From positions 62,001 to 126,000 of the forward strand of contig NZ_QOIM01000017.1 in the NCBI RefSeq assembly GCF_003323735.1: a DNA stretch of 64,000 bases, read 5' to 3'. Within the stretch, counting starts at the first letter, position 1. Each line of letters begins with the position of its first letter. Under the pieces are notes generated by a model, which worked only from the letters and a program-made list of their open reading frames with translations, searched no databases and was not told the origin of the DNA. Positions 17,270 through 26,069 of this stretch are shown here, piece after piece. Origin of the DNA: Streptomyces reniochalinae (GTDB lineage Bacteria > Actinomycetota > Actinomycetes > Streptomycetales > Streptomycetaceae). A program made the translations under genes and the position numbers.

Positions 17270-18510
17270 GCCTGGCCACCTCCGAACAGCACGGCCAGGT
17301 CGCTTGCCTCGTAACCGGTCGCGACGGCGGTCGGCACGGGGTGCTTCGCGCGTTCCTCACGGTCGGCGAGGTACTCCTGAACCCGGGCGATGACCTGCTC
17401 TACTTCCTCGACGAGATACACGTCGGCGGTGGTGCTCAAGTTGGCGTGCCCAAGGATGGTCTGCACGTCCCGCAGCGACAGCCGCTTGTCCCGGGACATC
17501 CGCAGCGCGGCGGTGTGCCGCAGGTCGTGCATCGACCAGTTCGTGCCCAGCAGGGCGTTGGCCCGGCGGAACACCGCGCGCAGGGCCTCGTAGTTCATCG
17601 GCTGGTAGGCCAGCCCGGCGCCGTGGTCACGACGCCGGAGTGTCCACCACAGCGGGGCCTGCGGGTCCAGGGGCGGGCCTTCGCTCTGGTAGAGCCGCAG
17701 CCAGATAAACGACTCCGGGCTGGAGGGAAGCCACTGCTCAGCCTGGGAGCCCTTGCGTTCGACGCGTACCAGCTGGTCGCCCCAGTCGACGTCGACGCCG
17801 CGGACCCCGAGGAGCTCGGAGGCCCGGGCGGCGTTGCTGATGCCGAGCGCGAGGATCGCCCGGTCCCGGTTGGACCGCAGGGCCGCGAACAGTTCGTTCC
17901 ACCGCTCGTCCGGCATCTGCCGAGGGCGCCGGCGCGGGACCTTGGGGTTGTAGCGCAGTCGGCCCTCGCCGCCGTAGGAATCCAGCGGGTTGTGATGTGC
18001 GTGCGGGCGGCGCCTCGCGCTCCGGGCCAGTGGCACCGGGTTGACCAGCGGGCCGCTGCCAGACTCGATCCAGAATTCGTAGAAGCTGCGGAGTACGGCG
18101 TTGCTGTGCCGGATCGTGCGCGGCTTGTAGAGGTCGTCCAGGTACGGCTTCTTCGTGATCGTGTTGGTCGTCCCCGCGGTCGCCGCCGAGAGCGTCCGCG
18201 CCGACGACCGAGGTTTCGTCGTGACCCGCAGCCACAGCACGAAGTCGCGCACCTCGGCGGACGTGGCCCGGTCCCATTCGACCTGGACCACCCGAAGCCA
18301 TCGCCACCAGCGCAGGAGATCGAAGGCGTAGCTGCGGACGCTACCCGGCCGGTTGTCCCGAGCGACGAAGTCGATCAGGAACCTGCGAATCGGCTCCACC
18401 GCTCCTCCCTCCTCGTCCAAGACCAGCCAGGGCACCGCCCCAGCTCCCACGGCTACCCGCCCCCATCGCGGCAGGCGGATCAACTGGATGTCACGAGATG
18501 CTGCGTCCAA
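17266..18510 (-). CDS. Tyrosine recombinase/integrase (TnpA-like)
   Basis: 414 residues. A SAM-like core-binding domain covers about residues 35-165, and a catalytic domain follows. Catalytic set: R in ISNAARASELLGV, K in VERKGS, HDLRHTAALRM, GHANLSTTADVY. The first codon read is TTG at 18510, with AAGGAG about ten bases upstream. A shorter GTG start near 18449 is possible. It heads a two-gene recombinase operon. Codon usage is less GC-biased than flanking genes, in keeping with mobile origin. Confidence 0.9.
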   Translation of the reverse strand: MDAASRDIQLIRLPRWGRVAVGAGAVPWLVLDEEGGAVEPIRRFLIDFVARDNRPGSVRSYAFDLLRWWRWLRVVQVEWDRATSAEVRDFVLWLRVTTKPRSSARTLSAATAGTTNTITKKPYLDDLYKPRTIRHSNAVLRSFYEFWIESGSGPLVNPVPLARSARRRPHAHHNPLDSYGGEGRLRYNPKVPRRRPRQMPDERWNELFAALRSNRDRAILALGISNAARASELLGVRGVDVDWGDQLVRVERKGSQAEQWLPSSPESFIWLRLYQSEGPPLDPQAPLWWTLRRRDHGAGLAYQPMNYEALRAVFRRANALLGTNWSMHDLRHTAALRMSRDKRLSLRDVQTILGHANLSTTADVYLVEEVEQVIARVQEYLADREERAKHPVPTAVATGYEASDLAVLFGGGQA

Positions 18511-18623
18511 CTTCGTTGCGCTCCTTCGTCGTTCGGATGCGTAACGTCTACCGACTAGGCCACACGGGGGATGCGCTCACGTCCGGCGTGTCGTGCGGTA
18601 GTCCGGTCAACACCTCGGTGCGG

Positions 18624-18639
18624 GCGCCCGGCACACGTC
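18624..18639 (+). repeat. Right copy of 16-bp direct repeat flanking the integrase island
   Basis: Identical to 13794-13809. It lies 43 bases beyond the stop codon of the AraC-family gene. Confidence 0.6.
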
Positions 18640-18681
18640 AGGACCGTTCGGAGACGGCGGTGCCCCGCACGCCTGGTGCCG

Positions 18682-19596
18682 TCACGCTTCGGCGGCGGAG
18701 GCCGGGCGGGGCGGGGTCTCCACGGCCCGGGCGTACGCGGTCGGTGTGACCCCCACGGCGGCGGTGAAGTCCCGGACCAGGTGGGCCTGGTCGCTGTAGC
18801 CCAGCTCTCCGGCCAGCCGGGCCCAGTCCGTCCCGGGCTGGGCGGTGGCGCGCTCCATCGCCTCGTGGACGCGGTAGCGCAGGATCGCCCACTTCGGACT
18901 GACGCCGACGTACGTGGCGAAGAGCCGTTGCAGGGTGCGCACGGACACGCCCTCGTCCGCGGCCAGGCGCTCGACGCGCAGGACGGAGCGGTCCTCGCGG
19001 ATCCGGTCGGCCAGTGCCATGGCCTGCTCGGCGGCCGGGTCGGTGCGGGGGGAGAGGGAGAGCAGAAAGGCATCGAGTGCGGCCACCCTCCGGTCCTCCG
19101 CGTCCGGCCCCAGGACACGGGCGGGCGCTCCTCCGTCGCCGAACGCTTCGCGCAGCGTCAGCTGTCTGCCTCTCAGGGCGGTGAGGGGGCGGGGCGGCGA
19201 GAGGAAGGGGCGGAAGCCGCCAGGGCGGAACTGGACGCCGCACACACGCCCGGAGTCCGCCAGCTTGGTGGTGAACAGGTCCGTGGCGACCCCCGCCACC
19301 AGCCCGCTCGCGACGGCGACCTGGGCAGGACCGCGCCGTTCGAAGACGAGGTTGACGCACGGGTGCGGGACGACCTGGGAGACGTACGGCTCCTCCAGAT
19401 CCCAGTCGATCAGCCAGTAGTGCTCCACCCAGCGGCGCAGCGGCTCGGCCGCCGGTCTGCGGCGGAAGTGGACCCGCGCCATCAGCGACGGCGCCTGCAC
19501 GATGCCCCGCGTGTCCCTGCGCGGTTGTCCGGTGTGCGCGCGGGCAGCGGGCGTCCGGTCCCGGTCCGACGCTTTGGCACTGCCCTCACCTGCCAT
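18682..19596 (-). CDS. AraC-family transcriptional regulator
   Basis: 304 residues. The N-terminal sensing region (RRWVEHYWLIDWDLEE...SQVVPHPCVNLVFE) is of the DUF6597 type. The C-terminal double helix-turn-helix contains RLAADEGVSVRTLQRLFATYVGVSPKW and LAGELGYSDQAHLVRDFTAAVGVTP. The ATG at 19596 has AGGA nine bases upstream. A start at 19482 (MARVHFRRRPA) would remove a basic tail of unclear value. It is divergent from the TIGR03086 gene across 73 nt, so that gene is the likely target. Confidence 0.88.
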   Translation of the reverse strand: MAGEGSAKASDRDRTPAARAHTGQPRRDTRGIVQAPSLMARVHFRRRPAAEPLRRWVEHYWLIDWDLEEPYVSQVVPHPCVNLVFERRGPAQVAVASGLVAGVATDLFTTKLADSGRVCGVQFRPGGFRPFLSPPRPLTALRGRQLTLREAFGDGGAPARVLGPDAEDRRVAALDAFLLSLSPRTDPAAEQAMALADRIREDRSVLRVERLAADEGVSVRTLQRLFATYVGVSPKWAILRYRVHEAMERATAQPGTDWARLAGELGYSDQAHLVRDFTAAVGVTPTAYARAVETPPRPASAAEA

Positions 19597-19669
19597 GACG
19601 GCGATCCTATGCCGGTCACTGTCGCGTTTCTTCAAGCCACGGGCCGCGGCCTGGACCTAGCGTGACGGC

Positions 19670-20239
19670 ATGGCCAACGACCTTTCGCCTCTCATCGACG
19701 GTGCCGCCCGCGCCGCGGACCCCGTCGTGCGTGGCATCACCGACAAGCAGCTCACGCAGCCCACCCCCTGCGCCGAGTACGACGTGCGGGCGCTGCTCAA
19801 CCACCTCTTCCACGTCGTCGTCGGTTTCCAGGCGCTCGCCGCCCGGGAGGCCGCCGACTTCTCCACCACCCCCGACTACCTCCAGGGCGACTGGCGTGCC
19901 CGCTTCGGTGCGGAGACCGGCAAGCTGGTCACGGCGTGGGCGGCGCCCGACGCGCTGGAGGGCGTCTCTCCGGGCATGGGCCTGCCGCAGCGCACCGTGG
20001 CGCACATGGTGCTCGGCGATCTGCTCGTCCACGGCTGGGACCTGGCACGCGCCACCGGCCAGGACTACCGGCCCGACCAGGCGGTCCTGGACGAGGTGCG
20101 GCCCGCCACCGAAGACATGGCACCGATGGCGCGGGAGGCGGGCGCCTACGGCGAGGAGGTCTCCGTACCGTCCGACGCCACGCCCTTCGAGAAGATGCTC
20201 GCCCTCACCGGCCGCGACCCGCGCTGGTCCCCCAGCTGA
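19670..20239 (+). CDS. TIGR03086-family protein (mycothiol-dependent isomerase-like, DinB fold)
   Basis: 189 residues. PTPCAEYDVRALLNHLFHVV holds the first conserved His motif and MVLGDLLVHGWDLARATGQ the second, matching the metal-binding four-helix fold of mycothiol maleylpyruvate isomerase relatives. A mycothiol-linked conjugation or detoxification role is inferred from the family. No Shine-Dalgarno sequence is visible. A TAGCGT box at 19658-19663 ends six bases before the ATG, so the mRNA may be leaderless. Confidence 0.82.
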   Translation: MANDLSPLIDGAARAADPVVRGITDKQLTQPTPCAEYDVRALLNHLFHVVVGFQALAAREAADFSTTPDYLQGDWRARFGAETGKLVTAWAAPDALEGVSPGMGLPQRTVAHMVLGDLLVHGWDLARATGQDYRPDQAVLDEVRPATEDMAPMAREAGAYGEEVSVPSDATPFEKMLALTGRDPRWSPS

Positions 20240-20481
20240 ACCCCCACTGAACACCGGCTGATCCTCGCCCCGCCCGCCCGGCCGGCTTCCGGGGCCGCCG
20301 GTCGGCCGTTCCTCCGCCCGTCCGTCGTTTCCGCTCTCCCGGCGGGCCGCGCGCGCCCCGCCGTACGCGCCGGGGCGCAGGCGCCGTGCCTCTTCGGGCG
20401 CCGGGAGAGCCGCCCCGGCGCGTTTCCCCCACCGGGTGATGCGGGCAACTGAACGGGGACGACGGATGAGGGGGGAACACC

Positions 20482-21519
20482 GTGATCGTCTGGCTGAACG
20501 GCGCGTTCGGCGCGGGCAAGACCACCGCGGCGAACGAACTGCTCGACCTGCTTCCGGGCAGCACGCTCTACGAGCCCGAAGTCATCGGCGCCTCACTGCG
20601 CCGGATGCTGCCCAAGGAACGCCTCGGACAGATAGCCGACTTCCAGGACCTGCACTCATGGCGGCGGCTCGTGGTGGACACGGCCGCCGCTTTGCTGACA
20701 GAGGTCGAAGGACCTCTGATCACCCCGATGACACTGCTGCGGCGCGAGTACCGCGACGAGATCTTCGGCGCGCTCGCCGCCCGCCGCGTCCCCGTACAGC
20801 ACCTGCTGCTGCACGCCGACGAACCGGTACTGCGCGAGCGCATCGACACCCGCGCCGCCGATGACGGCGGCTCCACCCGCGCCTGGTGCCTGGCACACCT
20901 GTCCTCGTACCGGGCGGCCCTGCCGTGGATCACCGCCGAGGCGCACGCGCTCGACACCAGCCACCTCACGCCCCGGCGCACGGCCGAGCGTCTCGCCGAG
21001 GCGATCGGCGCGGGAGCGGGCACCACGGGCATCGTGCAGACCCCCGAGCCGACGGCCGAGACGGTCGCCTCGGGGGTGCTGCTGTTCGACGACCGCGACC
21101 GGGTGCTCCTCGTCGACCCCACCTACAAGCCGGGCTGGGAGTTCCCCGGTGGTGTGGTCGAGCGCGGCGAGGCGCCCAGCACCGCGGGCGTCCGCGAGGT
21201 CTTCGAGGAGCTGGGACTGCGGCTGCCGGAGCAGCCGGCGCTGCTCGTCGCCGACTGGGAGCCGCCGCGCCCGCCCGCGTTCGGCGGGATGCGGCTGCTC
21301 TTCGACGGGGGACGGCTCGCGCCCGAGGACGAGGCCGCGCTCCTGCTGCCCGGCGCCGAACTCCGCGACTGGCGCTTCGTGACCGAGGAGGAGGCCGCCC
21401 GGCTCCTGCCACCCAACCGCCTGGAGCGGCTGCGCTGCGCCCTGCGCGCCCGCAGGGCGGGACACCCCCTCTACCTGGAGGGCGGTGTCCCGCCCCGCTG
21501 CGGCAACCTGCTGCGCTGA
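20482..21519 (+). CDS. P-loop kinase-Nudix hydrolase fusion protein
   Basis: 345 residues in two parts. Residues 1-175 form a P-loop ATPase/kinase with Walker A NGAFGAGKTT at residue 6, resembling TmrB-like (tunicamycin-resistance-type) and shikimate-kinase-like proteins. Residues about 190-330 are a Nudix domain with the complete box GGVVERGEAPSTAGVREVFEELG. Such a protein could phosphorylate a small molecule and hydrolyse a nucleoside-diphosphate-linked compound, but substrates are unknown. GTG start preceded by GGGGGGAA. It is a single gene flanked by 240 nt upstream and the convergent dipeptidase downstream. Confidence 0.82.
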   Translation: MIVWLNGAFGAGKTTAANELLDLLPGSTLYEPEVIGASLRRMLPKERLGQIADFQDLHSWRRLVVDTAAALLTEVEGPLITPMTLLRREYRDEIFGALAARRVPVQHLLLHADEPVLRERIDTRAADDGGSTRAWCLAHLSSYRAALPWITAEAHALDTSHLTPRRTAERLAEAIGAGAGTTGIVQTPEPTAETVASGVLLFDDRDRVLLVDPTYKPGWEFPGGVVERGEAPSTAGVREVFEELGLRLPEQPALLVADWEPPRPPAFGGMRLLFDGGRLAPEDEAALLLPGAELRDWRFVTEEEAARLLPPNRLERLRCALRARRAGHPLYLEGGVPPRCGNLLR

Positions 21520-21547
21520 CGAACCCGGGGCCCCGGGTCCTGCGGGG

Positions 21548-23002
21548 TCAGGCGTTCTTCTGCCGCGCGTATCCGTGCAGGAAGAGCGCCTCGGCCACCG
21601 CCATCCGCTCCAGCTCGCGCGGGTCCACGCTCTCGTTCACCGCGTGGATCTGCGCCTCCGGCTCGCTCAGACCGATCAGGAGGATCTCGGCGTCCGGGTA
21701 GAGGGCGTCCAGCGCGTTGCACAGCGGGATCGAGCCGCCCATCCCGGAGACCTGCATCTCAAGCCCGTCGTACGCCTCACACAGCGCCGTGGCCATCGCG
21801 GTGTAGGCCGGGCTGGAGGTGTCGGCGCTGAACGGCTGGCCCTGGCCGATCACTTCGGTCGTCACCCGCGCCTGCCACGGCACGTGCGACTCCACGTGCG
21901 CGACCAGCAGCTCGATGGCCTTCTCGACGTCGGTGCCCGGCGGGATCCGCAGCGAGACCAGGGCGCGCGCGGACGCGTGCACCGAGGGGGTGGCGCCCAC
22001 GACGGGCGGGCAGTCGATGCCCAGTACGGTCACGGCCGGACGTGCCCACAGCCGGTCGGCGACCGTGCCGCCGCCGAGCAGACCGACCCCGTCCAGCACC
22101 TTGGCGTCCCGCCGGAAGTCCTCCTCCGGGTACGGCATGCCCTCCCAGCGCGCATCCGAGTCGAGGCCGTCGACGACGGTGTTGCCCTCGGCGTCCCGCA
22201 GGGAGTCGAGCGTGCGCAGCAGCGCGGCCAGCGCGTCCGGTGCCGCGCCGCCGAACAGGCCCGAGTGCAGGTTGCCTTCGAGCGTGTCGACCTGGACCCG
22301 CAGCAGCGTCATGCCGCGCAGCGTCGCGGTGACGGTGGGCACCCCGCAGCGGAAGTTGCCCGTGTCCCCGATGACGACGGCATCAGCGGCCAGCAGCTCG
22401 GGGTGCGCACGCGCGTACTGCTCCAGACCGCCGGTGCCCTGCTCCTCGGAGCCCTCCGCGATCATCTTCACCGAGACGGGCAGCCCACCGTTCTCGCGCA
22501 CGGCCCGCAGCGCGAGCAGGTGCATGATGAAGCCGCCCTTGCAGTCGGCCGCGCCCCTGCCGTACCACCGGCCGTCCGCGCCGTCGGTCAGCTCGAACGG
22601 CGGGGTGCGCCAGGCCGCCTCGTCCAGCGGCGGCTGGACGTCGTAGTGCGCGTACAGCAGCACCGTCGGCGCACCCGCCGGGCCCGGCAGGTAGCCGTAG
22701 ACCGACTGGGTGCCGTCCGGTGTGTCCAGCGCCGCGACGTCCAAGAAGCCCTCCGCGCGCAGCGCGTCGGCGATCCACCCGGCGGCCCCCTCGCACTCGC
22801 TCACCGGGAACTGCTCCGGGTCCGCGACCGAGCGGAACGCCACCAGTTCGCCCAGCTCCGACTTGGCGCGGGGCATCAGCGAGGCGACGGTGGCCGCGAC
22901 GCCCGCGGTGGAGGCGGCTGTGCTGGAGGCGGCCGGGCCGGCCGCGGTGGACGTGGGGGCTGCTGCGGGCGAGGCCGTCGGTTCTGACGGGGGCTGCGGC
23001 AT
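21548..23002 (-). CDS. M20-family dipeptidase/metallopeptidase
   Basis: 484 residues. After an Ala/Ser/Thr-rich, low-complexity N-terminus of about 35 residues comes a co-catalytic zinc peptidase: YAHYDVQPP (H-x-D), GRGAADCKGG (bridging Asp), EGSEEQGTGG (catalytic and ligand Glu), and a late His in AQIHAVNESV. The dimerisation domain lies between. Expected to hydrolyse dipeptides or acylated amino acids in the cytoplasm. AAGGAGCG precedes the ATG. It is divergent from the reductase gene. Confidence 0.9.
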   Translation of the reverse strand: MPQPPSEPTASPAAAPTSTAAGPAASSTAASTAGVAATVASLMPRAKSELGELVAFRSVADPEQFPVSECEGAAGWIADALRAEGFLDVAALDTPDGTQSVYGYLPGPAGAPTVLLYAHYDVQPPLDEAAWRTPPFELTDGADGRWYGRGAADCKGGFIMHLLALRAVRENGGLPVSVKMIAEGSEEQGTGGLEQYARAHPELLAADAVVIGDTGNFRCGVPTVTATLRGMTLLRVQVDTLEGNLHSGLFGGAAPDALAALLRTLDSLRDAEGNTVVDGLDSDARWEGMPYPEEDFRRDAKVLDGVGLLGGGTVADRLWARPAVTVLGIDCPPVVGATPSVHASARALVSLRIPPGTDVEKAIELLVAHVESHVPWQARVTTEVIGQGQPFSADTSSPAYTAMATALCEAYDGLEMQVSGMGGSIPLCNALDALYPDAEILLIGLSEPEAQIHAVNESVDPRELERMAVAEALFLHGYARQKNA

Positions 23003-23128
23003 GGGAACGCTCCTTGTGGGCGCGACGTTGGCACACGTGTACGGACACATGTGTATCGCACGTGACCCGCCCCGTAGGATGCGGTGGGCCATACCGTCAA
23101 CAGAGGTCGACCGGGAGCACAGCACATC

Positions 23129-24538
23129 GTGAGCAGCGAGAACGCAGCCGGGAACGAGGACGTCGAGCCCGCGGGGGACCGGTGGGAGGACCGCCCCGTC
23201 TGGGACGTCGTCGTGGTCGGCGCCGGGCCCGCCGGCGCCTCGGCCGCGTACGCGGCGGCCGTCGCAGGCCGCAAGGTGCTGCTCGTGGAGAAGGCCGAGC
23301 TGCCGCGCTACAAGACGTGCGGCGGCGGCATCATCGGCCCCTCCAGGGACTCGCTCCCGCCCGGCTTCGACCTCCCGTTGCGCGACCGCGTGCACGCGGT
23401 GACCTTCACCCTGAACGGCAAGCTCGCCCGTACCCGGCGCGCCCGCAGCATGCTCTTCGGCCTGGTCAACCGGCCGGAGTTCGACAACGCCCTGGTGGAG
23501 GCGGCCGTCAAGGCCGGCGCCGAGGTGCGCACCGGTGTCGCCGTCTCCCGCGTCGAGCAGCACGGGCCCGCCGTGCCCGACCGCCGCACGGTCGCCGTCG
23601 TACTGGCGGGCGAGGAAGAACCGGTCCTGGCCAGAGCGGTGATCGGCGCGGACGGCAGCGCGAGCCGGATAGGGGCCCACGTCGGCGTCAAGATGGAGCA
23701 GGTCGACCTCGGGCTGGAAGCGGAGATTCCCGTCCCCGACAGCGTCGCGGAGGACTGGGCCGGGCGGGTGCTGGTGGACTGGGGCCCGCTCCCCGGCAGT
23801 TACGGCTGGGTCTTCCCCAAGGGCGACACCCTCACCGTCGGCGTCATCTCCGCGCGCGGCGACGGCGCGGCCACCAAGCGCTATCTGGACGACTTCGTCG
23901 GCCGCCTCGGCCTCGCCGGGTTCGAACCCCGCGTCTCTTCAGGACATCTGACCCGCTGCCGCGCCGACGACTCACCGCTCTCCCGCGGCAGGGTTCTCGT
24001 CGCCGGAGACGCGGCCGGGCTCCTGGAGCCCTGGACCCGCGAGGGCATCTCCTTCGCGCTGCGCTCCGGACGGCTGGCGGGGGAGTGGGCGGTCCGCATC
24101 GCCGAGGCGCACGACGCGGTGGACGCGCGCCGGCAGGCCCTCAACTACGCCTTCGCTGTCAAGGCGGGACTCGGCGTCGAGATGGGCGTCGGGCGGCGGC
24201 TGCTGCGGATCTTCGCCCGCCGCCCCGGTCTCTTCCACGCGGCCCTCACCGGCTTCCGGCCCGCCTGGAACGTCTTCGCGCGCTTCACCCGCGGCGCCAC
24301 CTCGCTCGCCGAGGTCGTCAGGGTGCACCCCCTCGCCCGCCGCGTTCTCGACACGTTCGACCGCGGGGAGGCCGTACGCGACGGTTCCGACCCGGTCGAG
24401 GAATCGCAGGAGGGCGCGGACGGTGACGTTCGGGGGGACGACGCGGAGCGGGACGAGCGTGCGGACGGCGCCGGTGAGCGGTCTGCCCAGGGGCGTGACG
24501 AGCCGGGTGGCGAGCCGACGCGGCGCCGCTCGGCCTGA
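23129..24538 (+). CDS. Geranylgeranyl reductase-family flavoprotein
   Basis: 469 residues. The Rossmann FAD motif VVVVGAGPAGASAA is near residue 24, the YKTCGGGI signature follows, the GADGSASRIG region is mid-protein, and the second FAD motif RVLVAGDAAGLLEPWTREGI is near residue 290. Proteins of this family saturate isoprenoid chains such as menaquinone tails or lipids. The C-terminal 65 residues are an acidic, disordered Asp/Glu/Gly/Arg tail outside the fold. GTG start at 23129 with GGGAG upstream. Confidence 0.87.
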   Translation: MSSENAAGNEDVEPAGDRWEDRPVWDVVVVGAGPAGASAAYAAAVAGRKVLLVEKAELPRYKTCGGGIIGPSRDSLPPGFDLPLRDRVHAVTFTLNGKLARTRRARSMLFGLVNRPEFDNALVEAAVKAGAEVRTGVAVSRVEQHGPAVPDRRTVAVVLAGEEEPVLARAVIGADGSASRIGAHVGVKMEQVDLGLEAEIPVPDSVAEDWAGRVLVDWGPLPGSYGWVFPKGDTLTVGVISARGDGAATKRYLDDFVGRLGLAGFEPRVSSGHLTRCRADDSPLSRGRVLVAGDAAGLLEPWTREGISFALRSGRLAGEWAVRIAEAHDAVDARRQALNYAFAVKAGLGVEMGVGRRLLRIFARRPGLFHAALTGFRPAWNVFARFTRGATSLAEVVRVHPLARRVLDTFDRGEAVRDGSDPVEESQEGADGDVRGDDAERDERADGAGERSAQGRDEPGGEPTRRRSA

Positions 24539-24681
24539 CGCGACGCCCGCCCCCGGCCTGACTCGCCCGCACGTCCCGGAGGGGGACGCCCCCGCGCGGC
24601 CGCCCGGCGCTCCGTACTCCCGGGGAAGTAGCCGCGAGCACCGCACCGGGCTGACGACGCACCGTACGAGGCACGTCTAGC

Positions 24682-26034
24682 GTGAGAGGCGTGGTCAGCA
24701 CTCCTTCCTCCTCCGCCGCTTCCGGGGACGGCGCCGCGCATGCCCACGGGGCCGCGACGCCCGCCCCTGCTGACGGCGGCGCTCCTGCCTCTGGTGACGG
24801 CGCCGGCGCGGGACCGGCGCGGCGTCCCCGGTGGCGGCGTCCGCCGGGCCGGCTCCCGGCTCCGCCGTCCTGGGCGCGGCGGCGCGTCCCCTGGGCGACG
24901 TCGGCCGCCGTCTTCGTCCTCCAGCAGGTCGGCACGGGGTTCGCCGCGCACGACCAGCGGGCCGCCGACTCCGTCGGTCTCGACGGGACCGCCCGCCTCC
25001 TGCTGACGCTGGGGCCGCTCCTGCTGCCGGCCAGGTACCGCTACCCGCGCTGTGCGGTGTTCGGAACGTCGGCGGTGACGCTGGCGTACCTGGCGGCCGG
25101 CTATCCCTACGGGCCTGTCCTGCTCAGCGTCGTCGTCGCGGGCTTCGCCGCGCTCGTGGCGGGATACCGCTACGCGACCTGGTCCGCCCTCGGCATGCTC
25201 TGGCTGGGCAACCTGCTGGTGGCCCACACCTTCCACCGCCTGCTGCCGCCCGGTGACGATCCGCCCGGGTCCTGGGGCGCGGACCTGTTCATGCTGGTGT
25301 GGATGGTGGCGCTGTGCACGGCGGGTGAGCTGGCACGGGTGCGCCACGCCGAGCGGGAGCGCAGGCAGCGCGAGGCGGAGGAGGCCGAGAAGCGGCGGGC
25401 GGACGAGGAGCGGCTGCGCATCGCCCGCGAGCTGCACGACGTGCTGGCCCACAGCATCTCCGTCATCAACATCCAGGCAGGGGTCGGCCTCGCCCTCCTC
25501 GACTCGGAACCGGCGCAGGCGCGGACCGCGCTGACCACCATCAAGGCCGCGAGCAAGGAGGCGCTGGGCGAGGTGCGCCAGGTCCTGGACACGCTGCGTG
25601 CGCCGGGTGACGCGCCCCGCGCCCCCGCGCCCGGGCTCGACCGGCTCGCCGAACTGGCCGAGCAGGCCGCGAGCGCCGGGCTCCGGGTCACCACCGAGAC
25701 CGAGGGGGCGCCCGTACCGCTGCCACCGGGCGCCGATCTGGCGGCTTTCCGCGTCGTGCAGGAGGCTCTCACCAACGTGGTGCGCCACTCGGGATCCCGT
25801 ACCGCGCTCGTGCGGATCCGCTACGGCAGCACCGCCATGGAACTGCTCGTCGACGACGAGGGGCCGGCGACCGGCACGGGGCCGACCGGCGGCGGCAACG
25901 GGCTGGTGGGCATGCGTGAGCGGGCGGCGGCGTTCGGGGGCACGCTCGAGGCGGGCCCGCGCCCCGGCGGCGGCTTCCGCGTCCTGGCGACGATCCCGCT
26001 GCCGCCGGGCGAGGGCGGCGCGCCGCTACAGTGA
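24682..26034 (+). CDS. Two-component sensor histidine kinase (HisKA_3 type)
   Basis: 450 residues. A disordered Ala/Gly/Pro N-terminus of about 70 residues is followed by roughly five membrane helices (70-215) and a charged coiled coil rich in Glu/Arg. The dimerisation and phospho-acceptor helix RIARELHDVLAHSISVI follows (His near residue 253), then a HATPase domain with QEALTNVVRHSG and GGGNGLVGMRER. It should phosphorylate the response regulator encoded immediately downstream. The stimulus is unknown. Confidence 0.92.
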   Translation: MRGVVSTPSSSAASGDGAAHAHGAATPAPADGGAPASGDGAGAGPARRPRWRRPPGRLPAPPSWARRRVPWATSAAVFVLQQVGTGFAAHDQRAADSVGLDGTARLLLTLGPLLLPARYRYPRCAVFGTSAVTLAYLAAGYPYGPVLLSVVVAGFAALVAGYRYATWSALGMLWLGNLLVAHTFHRLLPPGDDPPGSWGADLFMLVWMVALCTAGELARVRHAERERRQREAEEAEKRRADEERLRIARELHDVLAHSISVINIQAGVGLALLDSEPAQARTALTTIKAASKEALGEVRQVLDTLRAPGDAPRAPAPGLDRLAELAEQAASAGLRVTTETEGAPVPLPPGADLAAFRVVQEALTNVVRHSGSRTALVRIRYGSTAMELLVDDEGPATGTGPTGGGNGLVGMRERAAAFGGTLEAGPRPGGGFRVLATIPLPPGEGGAPLQ

Positions 26035-26069
26035 CCGCCGTTCCGCACCGCAGAACACAGGGAGACACC

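Larger units (their letters stand above)
13794..18639. mobile_element. Putative Tn554-like integrative element with two tyrosine recombinases and a cargo gene
   Basis: About 4.8 kb bounded by a 16-bp perfect direct repeat. It holds a phosphotransferase-fold gene pointing inward from the left and two overlapping tyrosine-recombinase genes pointing leftward. All three use many more A/T-ending codons than their neighbours. The small plus very large, zinc-finger-bearing recombinase pair resembles TnpA/TnpB of Tn554. A TnpC-like third gene is not seen, and the exact ends are inferred. Confidence 0.55.

Noticed and set aside
18520..18580. A tRNA-like stretch (minus strand GGCCTAGTCGGTAGAC) next to the integrase start, possible att site
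   Set aside because: No full cloverleaf could be drawn, and the flanking 16-bp repeats are better boundary candidates.
23911..23940. GGGTTCGAACCCC resembling a tRNA T-arm
   Set aside because: It lies in frame within the reductase gene and no acceptor stem or anticodon arm fits around it.
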